Positions 26,137-34,239 of a stretch of DNA of 64,000 bases are shown here, one piece after another. The notes under the pieces are model-generated. The model was not told the origin of the DNA and did not search any database. It was given only the letters and a program-made list of their open reading frames with translations. Every line of letters begins with the position of its first letter. The stretch's first letter is position 1. The position numbers and the translations under genes were made by a program. Source of the DNA: DATIUV01 sp049322755 (GTDB taxonomy: Bacteria > Pseudomonadota > Gammaproteobacteria > Burkholderiales > UBA6910). The stretch lies in contig JBMOQX010000031.1 in assembly GCA_049322755.1 (NCBI GenBank), positions 38,131 through 102,130 on the forward strand, in the 5' to 3' direction.

Positions 26137-26835
26137 TCAGAGCACGCTGCGAATGTCCTGGTGCCGGCGCGCGATGTAGATCTTCATCGCCAGCTCGGCG
26201 CGGTCGGGGTCCCGGTGCCGGATCGCTTCCACCACCCCGCGGGTCATTTCCTCGTGGTCCCGGGCGACGCGGTGCCAGCTGCCGGTCTTGTTGGAAATGA
26301 AGAACCAGAGCCGCAGGTGCAGGTTGAAGATGCGCGGCAGCACCTCGGCCAGCAGCGCGTTGTGGGCGGCGGCGCCCAGCACCTCGTAGAACTGCCGGTC
26401 CAGCGCCACGTAGGCGTCGATGTCGTCGGCTTCCGTCGCCGCCACCAGCTCGTGCTGCAGGCGGTCCAGGTCCTCGATCTGGGCCGGCGTCGCCCGCTGC
26501 GCCGCCAGCCGCGCCGCGCTGCCGTCGATCAGGGCCCGGAACTCATAGATTTCCTGCACGCTCACCGCGCTGATCTCGGCGACGAACATGCCGCGATTCG
26601 GCAGATGGGTGACCAGGCCTTCGATCGCCAGGCGCTGCAGCGCCTCGCGCACCGGCGTGCGGCCGATGCCGAGCTGCTCGATCAGCGCCTTCTCCACCAG
26701 CACCGCGCCGGGCGGCAGCTCGAGCCGCGTGATCATGCGCACGAGCTGCTGATACGCCTTCTCGGCCAGCGAGCGCGGCTCCACCGGGACGACCACCCCG
26801 GGGGCGCCAGAACTCATGGTGGCCGCAACGCCCAT
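26137..26835 (-). CDS. GntR-family regulator with FCD domain
   Basis: A 232-residue regulator with an N-terminal winged helix (LAEKAYQQLVRMI, GIGRTPVREALQRLAIEGLV) and an all-helical FCD effector domain whose metal-type residues include Asp in YVALDRQFYE and His in HNALL and HEEM. It is the last gene of set B, 5 bases after the CobW gene, so it likely controls the set. Matching AT-rich palindromes at 33798 and 34204 are candidate operators. The start at 26835 was taken; ATG 26817 is also possible. Confidence 0.88.
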   Translation of the reverse strand: MGVAATMSSGAPGVVVPVEPRSLAEKAYQQLVRMITRLELPPGAVLVEKALIEQLGIGRTPVREALQRLAIEGLVTHLPNRGMFVAEISAVSVQEIYEFRALIDGSAARLAAQRATPAQIEDLDRLQHELVAATEADDIDAYVALDRQFYEVLGAAAHNALLAEVLPRIFNLHLRLWFFISNKTGSWHRVARDHEEMTRGVVEAIRHRDPDRAELAMKIYIARRHQDIRSVL

Positions 26836-26840
26836 CTGCG

Positions 26841-27803
26841 CTACCCCCGCACGCCTTCGAATCGGGCGCGGATGGCGCCCTGATCCATGTCGCGCCCGAT
26901 GAACACCAGATTGTGGGACGGCGGCGCGTCGGCCGGCGTGATTTCCAGCTGGCCCATGGTGAACTGCACCAGGCTCGGGCGCCCGTCGATGCGCATGAAC
27001 CCCTTGGCGCGCCAGACGCCCTCCGGCAGTTCGCGGAAGAAGCGCTCGACGGCTTCGCGCCGCGCCCCGCCGCTGGCGTCCAGCACGAAGGACTCGGCCG
27101 GCGCGTGGGGATGCCGATGGCCGTGCCCGTGGTCGTGCCGGTGGCCGGCATGATCGTGCTCGTGCCCGTGATCGTTCTCGCCGGAACCCCCGCGATCCGC
27201 GCTCGCGAGCACGCCGCTGAAGTCGCCTTCCAGCAGGTAGCCGGAATCGATGTCGCAGTGATCGGCGAACAGCACGGTGGCTTGCGGGTTGATCTCCAGC
27301 ACCTCCCGCTTGGCTTCCTCGAGCGCCTCGGGCGACGCCAGGTCGGCCTTGTTCAGGATGATGATGTCCGCATTCTCGATCTGGGCGGAGTAGAAATCCC
27401 CCAGCGCCCCCATGAGCCGCGTGAACTTGTGGGCGTCCACCACCGTCACCAGCGGGCCGATGTCGACCCGGGTGCGCATGGTGGGGTCGGTGAGAGTCTC
27501 GGTGAGCTCGCCCGGCTGGGCCACGCCGGTGGCCTCGACGATGACGCGCTCCACCCCGGCTTTCTGGCGCAACTCCTCCACCGCCAGCATCAGCGAGCCC
27601 TTGAGCGTGCAGCACAGGCAGCCGGAATTGAGCTCCACCATGTCGATGTTGGCACCGCGCAGGATCGCGCCGTCGATCCCGACTTCCCCGAACTCGTTGA
27701 CGATCACCGCGGTCTTGGCGTCGCGCCCGCGCTCTTCCAGCAGCCGCCTGACCAGCGTCGTCTTGCCCGAGCCGAGGAAGCCGAACAGCAGGTTGACCCG
27801 CAT
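26841..27803 (-). CDS. CobW/G3E-family GTPase metallochaperone
   Basis: A 320-residue GTPase with Walker A GFLGSGKTTL, the metal motif GCLCCTL, the ILNKADL G4 motif and a His-rich linker (about 225-250, many HDH/HGH repeats) before the CobW C-terminal domain. G3E proteins insert Zn, Ni or Co into partners or support B12 enzymes. Inside a corrinoid methyltransferase operon it may load zinc into the URO-D methyltransferase or assist corrinoid loading. It overlaps nothing but begins 1 base after the RACE2 stop. Confidence 0.92.
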   Translation of the reverse strand: MRVNLLFGFLGSGKTTLVRRLLEERGRDAKTAVIVNEFGEVGIDGAILRGANIDMVELNSGCLCCTLKGSLMLAVEELRQKAGVERVIVEATGVAQPGELTETLTDPTMRTRVDIGPLVTVVDAHKFTRLMGALGDFYSAQIENADIIILNKADLASPEALEEAKREVLEINPQATVLFADHCDIDSGYLLEGDFSGVLASADRGGSGENDHGHEHDHAGHRHDHGHGHRHPHAPAESFVLDASGGARREAVERFFRELPEGVWRAKGFMRIDGRPSLVQFTMGQLEITPADAPPSHNLVFIGRDMDQGAIRARFEGVRG

Positions 27804-27804
27804 G

Positions 27805-29748
27805 TCAGCCTCCCGCCGCCGCCGGCACCGGGCGCGCGCCGCCGCCCACGCCCCGCGACGCCGGGGTCTGGTGGAACGGGGTGCCTGAGAACACCATGCC
27901 GTCGACGAAGATGTCCTGGAAATCCGGACGCGCCGCCAGCGCCACGTGCTCGATGCGCTGCGCCAGCTCGAACGCGCGCAGCCGCTCGGTCTCGGACAGC
28001 AGCGCCATCTGGGCGCCGAGCGCGGCGGCATTGCCCATGTAGGTGATCTTCTCCAGCGGCAGTTCCGGCAGCAGGCGGATCTTCACCGCGCTTTCCGTGT
28101 TGATGTAATTGCCGAAGCCGCCGCAGAGCATCAGCTCCTCGAGCCGTTCGTTGGGCACGTCCATCACCTTCTGCAGCATGACGATGCCCGAGTAGATGGC
28201 GCTTTTCGCCAGCTGCAGCTGGCGCACGTCGGCCTGGGTCACGCTCACGTGCTGGGCCTTCCCGGCCTGCTCCTTCCAGACCAGCACGAACTCGGCGCCG
28301 CCGTCGCCCGGGACGATGCGCCGGCGCAACGCTTCCGGCAGCGCTTCCAGGTGCTTGCGCCGCAGCAGGCCGTTGGCGTCCATCACCTTGGCGTCCAGCA
28401 TCTTGGCGCAGGCGTCGATCAGTCCCGATCCGCAGATGCCGATGGCCGGCGCGTCGCCGATCACGCGGCAGTCCACCTCCTCGCCGATCTCCACCTTCTC
28501 GATCGCGCCCAGCGCGCCGCGCATGCCGTGGCGGATCTGCGCGCCCTCCAGCGCCGGCCCGGCCGGCGCCGAGCACGCCAGCAGGTGGTCCTTGTTGCCC
28601 ATCACCACTTCACCGTTGGTGCCGATATCCACCAGCGCCCGGATCTCCTCGCTCTCGTAGATGCGGGTGGCCAGCACGCAGGCCATGGTGTCGGCGCCCA
28701 CGAACCCGGCGACGATGGGCAGCAGGCAGACCTGGGCGTTGGGGGCGTGCTTCAGCGGCAGCTCGCGCGCCGGGTAGACCAGCAGGTCCCGCACCACCGG
28801 CGCGTAGGGCGCCAGCCCCACGTAGGTCACGTCGACGCCGAGAAAGATGTGGTGCATGCAGGTGTTGCCCACCACCACGATCTTGTAGAGATGCTCCGGC
28901 GCCACGCCGGCCTGGGCGCAGGCCTGCCTGACGAACTCGCCGATGGCGTTGAGCACCTTCGCCCGCAGCGTCGTGAGCTTCTGCTCGCTGAACTGCGCGT
29001 AGGCGATGCGCGACATCAGGTCGCCGCCGTACTGGGCCTGGGGGTTGATGCCCCCCACCGCCGCCAGCTGCTCGCCGGTGTCGAGGTCCAGGAGCGTGCC
29101 GACGATGCTGGTGGTGCCGATGTCGAACGCCATGCCGTAGCACCGCGCCGAGGTGTCCCCGGCCTCGATGTCGATCACGCGGCCGTTGAACGTGGTGACG
29201 GTGAGCAGGCCCTTGTCCTTGCGCAGCGCGCCGGGCACCTTGCGCAGCACCTCCAGCGGCACCTGCCGGTCGGCGATTCCCGGCACCAGCGACAGGATCT
29301 CTTCCAGATCCGAGGTCTGGTGGTGCTCCTCGGTGGGCGTCTTGGCGGTGACCACGTGCTTGCGCACGCCGGAATCCAGCGCCAGGCGGCCGTCCTCGCG
29401 GTCCAGCGTGCCGGCCAGGATCTGGTGGCCGGCCTCCGCCTTCGGCGGCATCGGCACCGCCGCGCAGTCGGCGATCAGCCGGGTCTGGCAGGCCAGGCGG
29501 AAGCGCTCGTGCACCTCCTCGTGGCCGAGCTGCATCGTGTCCTGGACCGTCGGCGGCGGGATGTCACCGGAGAGGACCTTGACGCGGCAGCTGCGGCAGC
29601 GGCCGCGCGCGCCGCAGGTGGCATCGATCTCGACCCCGGCCCGGAACGCCGCGTCCAGCAGCGTCGTCCCGGGCTCGCACCGGAGCGTGCGCGGCGCGGC
29701 CTCGCCCCCGCCCCTGCTCACGAACGCGACCGTCACCTGCTCAGTCAT
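27805..29748 (-). CDS. Corrinoid activation protein (RACE, ASKHA/DUF4445), copy 2
   Basis: A 647-residue activator with an N-terminal [2Fe-2S] ferredoxin domain (Cys45-x5-Cys51-x2-Cys54, Cys87), a linker, and the ASKHA ATPase (FDIGTTSIVGTLLDL, VDIGTNGEVVMG, GICGSGLIDACAK, LCGGFGNYIN). It should reactivate the set B corrinoid protein by ATP-driven reduction. It diverges enough from RACE1 that each probably serves its own set. It lies between the corrinoid protein and CobW genes on one strand. Confidence 0.93.
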   Translation of the reverse strand: MTEQVTVAFVSRGGGEAAPRTLRCEPGTTLLDAAFRAGVEIDATCGARGRCRSCRVKVLSGDIPPPTVQDTMQLGHEEVHERFRLACQTRLIADCAAVPMPPKAEAGHQILAGTLDREDGRLALDSGVRKHVVTAKTPTEEHHQTSDLEEILSLVPGIADRQVPLEVLRKVPGALRKDKGLLTVTTFNGRVIDIEAGDTSARCYGMAFDIGTTSIVGTLLDLDTGEQLAAVGGINPQAQYGGDLMSRIAYAQFSEQKLTTLRAKVLNAIGEFVRQACAQAGVAPEHLYKIVVVGNTCMHHIFLGVDVTYVGLAPYAPVVRDLLVYPARELPLKHAPNAQVCLLPIVAGFVGADTMACVLATRIYESEEIRALVDIGTNGEVVMGNKDHLLACSAPAGPALEGAQIRHGMRGALGAIEKVEIGEEVDCRVIGDAPAIGICGSGLIDACAKMLDAKVMDANGLLRRKHLEALPEALRRRIVPGDGGAEFVLVWKEQAGKAQHVSVTQADVRQLQLAKSAIYSGIVMLQKVMDVPNERLEELMLCGGFGNYINTESAVKIRLLPELPLEKITYMGNAAALGAQMALLSETERLRAFELAQRIEHVALAARPDFQDIFVDGMVFSGTPFHQTPASRGVGGGARPVPAAAGG

Positions 29749-29792
29749 CGCTTGCCTCCGACGCCTTGCCCAGTCTCACAGGCAGGAACCTC

Positions 29793-29871
29793 GAACCGCC
29801 AAGGACGCCAAGTACGCGAAGGAGGTGATCATTGCACTTCCCTTAGCGTCCCTTCGCGTACTTTGCGGTTC
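29793..29871. repeat. Imperfect palindromic intergenic repeat
   Basis: Two arms, GAACCGCCAAGGACGCC with GTACGCGAAGG, and CCTTCGCGTAC with GCGGTTC, can form a long hairpin between RACE2 and the corrinoid protein gene. It may affect mRNA stability inside set B. Confidence 0.5.
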
Positions 29872-29904
29872 ACGCCTTTTCAACGCCACGTCGACCGGGG
29901 CTCG

Positions 29905-30612
29905 CTACGCCCACGCCTCGCGCGGCTGTTTCACCAGCCGCAGCGCCAGTTTCACCGCCTCCACCGCATCCTTGCCCCAGCCGTCGGCGCCGCACTCGTC
30001 GGCCCAGTCCTGGGAGGTGGGCGCGCCGCCGATCAGGATGTGCACCTTCTTGCGGTGCCCGGCCTTCTCGAATTCCTCGATGGTGACCTTCTGGTAGTAC
30101 ACCGTGGTGGACAACAGCGCCGAGAAGCCCACCAGGTCGGCCTTGTTCTCCAGGGCGGTGGAGATGAACTTGTCCGGATGCACGTCGGTGCCGAGGTTGA
30201 TGACGTTGAATCCGGCGTTCTCCAGCATGATGGTGACGATGGACTGGCCGATGTCGTGCATGTCGCCCAGCACCGTGCCCATGACGAACGTTCCCACCGG
30301 CTTCTCCGCCTTGGCCGCCAGCAGCGGCCGGATCAGCGCGAGGCCCGCCTTCATCGCCCGCGCGGTGATCAGCATCTCCGGAATGAAGATGATCTGCTCG
30401 GAGAAGCGGTCGCCCTGCAGGTCGAAGCCCGGGAACAGGCCGTCGTCCAGGATCACTCGGGGATCGATGCCAGCATCGATCGCCTCGCGCACCCGCTTGT
30501 CGGCGTACTTGTGGTCTCCGGTCTCCACCGCCTCCCACAGCGACTCCCACTCCCAGCCCGCGGGGGCGCGGCTCTCCCAGCCTTCGGGAATCTTCAGCAC
30601 CGGTTCCGACAT
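29905..30612 (-). CDS. Corrinoid (B12-binding) methyl carrier protein, set B
   Basis: A 235-residue protein with a helical cap domain and a B12-binding domain holding GDMHDIGQ (cobalt-ligating His119), FSALLSTTVY and ILIGGAPTSQDWA. Its size is normal for MtbC/MtaC-type carriers. It accepts a methyl group from the URO-D protein encoded 20 bases upstream and should give it to the pterin methyltransferase further upstream in the same row. Confidence 0.93.
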   Translation of the reverse strand: MSEPVLKIPEGWESRAPAGWEWESLWEAVETGDHKYADKRVREAIDAGIDPRVILDDGLFPGFDLQGDRFSEQIIFIPEMLITARAMKAGLALIRPLLAAKAEKPVGTFVMGTVLGDMHDIGQSIVTIMLENAGFNVINLGTDVHPDKFISTALENKADLVGFSALLSTTVYYQKVTIEEFEKAGHRKKVHILIGGAPTSQDWADECGADGWGKDAVEAVKLALRLVKQPREAWA

Positions 30613-30631
30613 TCTCTCGTTCTCCCTGGTT

Positions 30632-31801
30632 CTAGTTGAGCGGGTACTTGCCGTAGGTGCCGAAGTCCTTCTGCGCCTCCAGCATCGCGAAGATGTTCTG
30701 CACCGGCACGTCGGCCATGATGTAGTGGGACGGCGAGAAGATGTAGCCGCCGCCCACGCCCAGGTTCTTCATCACGTCGTGCACGCCCTTGCGCACGTCC
30801 TCCACCTGCCCGCGCGGCAGCAGCCGCTGCACGTCCAGCCCGCCGATCAGCGCCATGTCGCGGCCGTACTTGGCCTTCACCGCCGGCTGGTCCTTGAGGC
30901 CGCCGGTGGGCTGCATGAGGCCCGACAGGTGCGTGCCCAGCTCCACCTCGTCCGGCAGGATCGGCGAGTAATCGCCGCAGGAGTGCATCTTGATGAAGAT
31001 GTCCGGGTTGGCTTCGCGGAACTTGTCGAACATGTACTTGAAGCGCGGCTTGGCGAGCTCGCGCCACTGCTTCGGCGCCAGCATCATCGCCTGCTGCGCG
31101 CCGATGTCGTCGCCGACGCGGATCATGTCGATGCCGGTCTTGATGACGTTGGAGCCGAGCTGGGCGTAGTACTCGGTGAGGCCGTCCAGCACGCCCTCGA
31201 TCAGCTCGGGCTGGTCGAACATGAACAGGAAGAAGTTCTGGGTGCCGACGATGTGGGCATAGGCCGCCTCGATCAGCGTCGAGGACAGGTCGCAGGCGGT
31301 GAAGTAATCCTTGCCGTACTTCTCCACCATCTCCCGCACCGGCTCGATCAGCGACGGGTCGTTGGGGTCGGGCCACTTGTAGTTCCTGAGGTCCTCCAGC
31401 GACTTGATCGGGTGCACCTTGGGGAAGTTCTCGGGCACGATCTTGGCCGGCCCCCAGAACTCCTGGGTCTTCGCGAACAGCACCTCCTCCTCCGGCGTGC
31501 GTCCCTCGAGGCCGCTCTTGCCGTAGCCGACGCCGAAGTGGTTGTACCAGGTCTCGCCGATCTCGATGTGGCGGTGGGAGAAGTCGGCGTTGATGCCCAC
31601 CTGGTACATGACGATGTCGTTGCCCAGGCGCAGCTCCAGCGTCGGGTCGTGCTTGCGCCCGGTGCCGGTCTTTTCGATGCCGAAGACGCGCGCGATCTTG
31701 GCCTTGGCCTCGGCTTTCATGCGGTAGAACACCGGCACCCGGTCCACCGGCTCGTGGCGCAGCGTGCGGATCACGCGCTCGCGGGGAAGCAGTTCTTTCA
31801 T
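30632..31801 (-). CDS. URO-D family corrinoid methyltransferase, set B
   Basis: A 389-residue URO-D-fold methyltransferase with the zinc HxC motif in FIKMHSCGDYSPIL and the family tail GGGYIFSPSHYIMADVP. It is only distantly similar to the set A enzyme, so it may act on a different methyl donor. Vanillate O-demethylase MtvB and the methylamine/methanol MtbA/MtaA enzymes belong to this fold; heme-pathway HemE is unlikely here. It is 20 bases upstream of its corrinoid partner. Confidence 0.9.
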   Translation of the reverse strand: MKELLPRERVIRTLRHEPVDRVPVFYRMKAEAKAKIARVFGIEKTGTGRKHDPTLELRLGNDIVMYQVGINADFSHRHIEIGETWYNHFGVGYGKSGLEGRTPEEEVLFAKTQEFWGPAKIVPENFPKVHPIKSLEDLRNYKWPDPNDPSLIEPVREMVEKYGKDYFTACDLSSTLIEAAYAHIVGTQNFFLFMFDQPELIEGVLDGLTEYYAQLGSNVIKTGIDMIRVGDDIGAQQAMMLAPKQWRELAKPRFKYMFDKFREANPDIFIKMHSCGDYSPILPDEVELGTHLSGLMQPTGGLKDQPAVKAKYGRDMALIGGLDVQRLLPRGQVEDVRKGVHDVMKNLGVGGGYIFSPSHYIMADVPVQNIFAMLEAQKDFGTYGKYPLN

Positions 31802-31881
31802 GGGATCTCCTCAGACTATCCTGCGGTAATGGTTTTCGCCTTCGTCACGCCGCCGCCTCCGAAAGTCCGCCGCTTTTACGG

Positions 31882-31963
31882 GCACTGCGCGTCGGCGTCC
31901 GGCGGCGATTCGTTTGACCGTCGATCCCCGACCTCCGGTCGGGGCCCCTCGCCGGGTAACTCA
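31882..31963. repeat. Intergenic repeat element, copy 2
   Basis: It shares both arms with the element at 20434-20591 but has a much shorter centre: a perfect hairpin CCCCGACC-TCC-GGTCGGGG (31926-31944). On the minus strand it begins exactly at the stop codon of the pterin methyltransferase gene, just as copy 1 begins at the livG stop. Confidence 0.55.
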
Positions 31964-32989
31964 CGCCGCCGCCTTGGACGCGCGCGGCGCCCGCGCCGCC
32001 TGGGCGGTGCCCGGGTTCTGGCTGCGGATGTAGCGCAGGTACTGCACCGAGTACTCGTCCTTGCCGGTCAGGGCATTGGCGGCGAACATGAAATCGTTGA
32101 GTTCCTTCGGCGGGTTCATGACCGGGTCGATCATGGCCGAGTCGGCGCCGTTGATGATCGCCAGCGCGACGAACGTGAAGTTGAGCAGCTTGCGCTCGGG
32201 AAGACCGAACGAGACGTTGCTGTGGCCGCCGAAAATGTGCACCTCCGGATACAGCTCGTGCAGCTTCTTCACCGCCTCTAGATAGTGGCCGCCGAACGCC
32301 GGGCCCGCGCCGATCGGGAACACCAGGGGGTCGAGGAAGCGGTCCTCCATGGGAATGCCGCCCTTGTCCATGAGGTCCATGCACTGGACCATGTTGTTGA
32401 TGCGCTCCTCGGCGTTCTGCGGCATGCCGGAGGAGCCGCTGGCGTTGGCGAACAGGATCGCGTTGCGCTCCTTGGCGACGTCCACCAGCACCTGCCGGCC
32501 CGGCTCCAGGTTGAAGGAATTGATCGCCGGCCGGCCCTTCTTGCTGTCATGCGCCTCGAGGCCGGCCTTGATGGTCTCGGAGTCCGAGGAGTCGATGGCG
32601 ATGATGGAATCGGTGATCTCCTGCGCCGTGCGCACCAGCCAGCGCATCCACTCGTGGCGCTCCTCCGGGTACACCGAGAGCTCGTCGACGCACAGGTCGA
32701 TGATGTGGGCGCCGTGCTTTTCCTGGTTCTTGATCGCCCAGCGGATGTAGTTCATGTCCTTCTGCCGGCAGGCCTCGCCGATGTGCGGGATCATGAAGTT
32801 CCTGGCGGCATTCGGGTCCTCCGGAATCACGCGGGTGACGTCCAGCACCTGCTTGTTGCCGTCCAGGTCGGTATAGCCGATGCCCACCTTGCCGTCCTCG
32901 CGCACCACCCGCGGGCTGGTCGCCTTGATCTTGCGTGTGGTGTTGAAGTTCTCGCCGATGATGATGACGCCGCCGCCGCGCACTTTCAT
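31961..32989 (-). CDS. Methyltetrahydrofolate:corrinoid methyltransferase (pterin-binding)
   Basis: A 342-residue TIM-barrel pterin-binding enzyme of the AcsE/MtvA/MtgA type. The start GVIIIGENFNTTRKI and the later AIDSSDSETIKAG, AINSFNLEPGR and HSNVSFGLP match the family. It transfers the methyl group from the corrinoid protein to THF (or back). It is the only such enzyme in the window although there are two corrinoid/URO-D sets, so set A may depend on it. ATG 32989 has GGAGGAGC upstream. The Ala/Arg-rich C-terminus abuts the repeat element. Confidence 0.92.
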   Translation of the reverse strand: MKVRGGGVIIIGENFNTTRKIKATSPRVVREDGKVGIGYTDLDGNKQVLDVTRVIPEDPNAARNFMIPHIGEACRQKDMNYIRWAIKNQEKHGAHIIDLCVDELSVYPEERHEWMRWLVRTAQEITDSIIAIDSSDSETIKAGLEAHDSKKGRPAINSFNLEPGRQVLVDVAKERNAILFANASGSSGMPQNAEERINNMVQCMDLMDKGGIPMEDRFLDPLVFPIGAGPAFGGHYLEAVKKLHELYPEVHIFGGHSNVSFGLPERKLLNFTFVALAIINGADSAMIDPVMNPPKELNDFMFAANALTGKDEYSVQYLRYIRSQNPGTAQAARAPRASKAAA

Positions 32990-33071
32990 TGAACTGCTCC
33001 TCCCGTGGGGAATGATGTATTCGTCAGATATCCGAATCGCACCCGAGGCGGCTGCAATCCGCTGAATCCGC

Positions 33072-33791
33072 TCATGCCGCGGCCGCGGGCCGCACCCCGA
33101 ACAGACCGGAGCGCGAGATCTTGGGCAGCATGGCGCAGCTCGGCAGCACGCGCACCGGCAGCGGCGCGCCGCCGAACAGCCGGAACAGCGCGGGCTGATC
33201 GGTGAGCTGCCATTCGCATTCACCGCCGTGCGCCGCATATCGGTAGCCCGGACCGAGCCGCGGGGTGATGCGCAGGTCCCGGCTTTCCGCCCGCTCGCGC
33301 TCGGCCGCCCGAAACTGCCGCGTGGCATCCTCGATCGCCAGCCAGCCGGCGGTCTCCAGCAGGAGCGCCTCCAGCAGGCCTTCGCCGCTCTCGGTGAATT
33401 CCACCACCTTCCGGTCGAGGCCCGGCCCCACCGTCAGCACGAACGGCACCGCTTCACGGCAGTCCGCCAGCAATCGCTCGAACGCGGCGCACCGCAGTGT
33501 TATCCCGCCGTCCAGTTCGAGCCTGGGTCCGGCGAGGGAGCGCACTTCCACCCGCCGAAAGCACACCACGGGTTCGCTCAACTGTGCCGCCAGCTCGGCG
33601 GCGTACTCGGCCGCGCGGCGTATCGCCGGGCGCACCTTGCCGAGGTCGCCATAGCCCTGAATCCGCAGGATGCGCTCGGCCCGGACATCCGGCCGTCCCG
33701 GACGGAACCACTCCACCGGCGTTGTCGGATCCGCCGCGGGAAACGGGGCCTTCGGGTCGGGGTGGGCGTGCGCGTCCAATTGGGCATCCAT
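33072..33791 (-). CDS. Methionine synthase activation-domain-like protein
   Basis: A 239-residue protein resembling the AdoMet-binding reactivation domain of MetH: RITPRLGPGYR stands for the MetH RxxPGY AdoMet motif and LPVRVLPSCAMLPKISRSG resembles its C-terminal segment. Free-standing versions occur with corrinoid methyltransferases, where they may support reductive methylation of cob(II)alamin. It is the first gene of set B and sits 6 bases behind the palindrome at 33798-33818. Confidence 0.8.
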   Translation of the reverse strand: MDAQLDAHAHPDPKAPFPAADPTTPVEWFRPGRPDVRAERILRIQGYGDLGKVRPAIRRAAEYAAELAAQLSEPVVCFRRVEVRSLAGPRLELDGGITLRCAAFERLLADCREAVPFVLTVGPGLDRKVVEFTESGEGLLEALLLETAGWLAIEDATRQFRAAERERAESRDLRITPRLGPGYRYAAHGGECEWQLTDQPALFRLFGGAPLPVRVLPSCAMLPKISRSGLFGVRPAAAA

Positions 33792-33797
33792 TGGGAA

Positions 33798-33818
33798 GAA
33801 TATATTGACGATATATTC
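33798..33818. promoter_or_regulatory. Candidate operator of set B
   Basis: A perfect inverted repeat GAATATAT-N5-ATATATTC just upstream of the first set B gene. A second site with 15 of 21 identical bases lies at 34204-34224. The GntR-FCD regulator at the end of set B is the likely ligand (inference). Confidence 0.55.
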
Positions 33819-33867
33819 TCAGGTCAATCAATACCACGCATAGGGGTATTGCAAGGCACGCAGCGCT

Positions 33868-34158
33868 TCATCCCGCCGACGCCGCCAACGCCTCCCGGCG
33901 GATCTCGTCGAACCGGGCTTCCAGCTCCTGAGCCACCGCCAGGGCGGCGTCCTTGGGCTCGCCATCCCGCTCCGTCGCTTCGCCTTTGTTCCACTGCTCA
34001 AGATAACCATCTGTTCCAGCTAATTTTCTTTTCATTGCCACAAGATCGATCAGCTCCTGGAAACGCTGCGAAAGCTGCTCCTTGTGGGTCTTGCCGCCCC
34101 CCCGCGCCTCCACCAGCGACGGAATTTCCTGCCAATACAGGATCTGCACCCGTGCCAT
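33868..34158 (-). CDS. PF13769-type small protein (annotated as virulence factor)
   Basis: A 96-residue protein beginning MARVQILYWQEIPSLVEA, which I recognise as the family labelled virulence factor. Despite the name, the family commonly occurs beside corrinoid methyltransferase and methyl-THF genes in aerobic proteobacteria. It has no signal peptide; it is helical and charged. ATG 34158 is preferred to 34188 because AAGGAGGGG lies just upstream. It lies upstream of set B on the same strand, separated by the 33798 palindrome. Confidence 0.75.
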   Translation of the reverse strand: MARVQILYWQEIPSLVEARGGGKTHKEQLSQRFQELIDLVAMKRKLAGTDGYLEQWNKGEATERDGEPKDAALAVAQELEARFDEIRREALAASAG

Positions 34159-34203
34159 CTCGACCCCTCCTTGGGTTTCATTGCCCACGAGCCGTGAGCC
34201 CGA

Positions 34204-34224
34204 TAATATATTTTAGATATAATT
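34204..34224. promoter_or_regulatory. Second candidate operator, divergent promoter
   Basis: An AT-rich dyad, TAATATATT then TTAG then ATATAATT, matching the 33798 palindrome at 15 of 21 positions. It lies between the leftward PF13769 gene and the rightward methyltransferase gene and could control both. Confidence 0.45.
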
Positions 34225-34239
34225 TACCGAATCCATACC

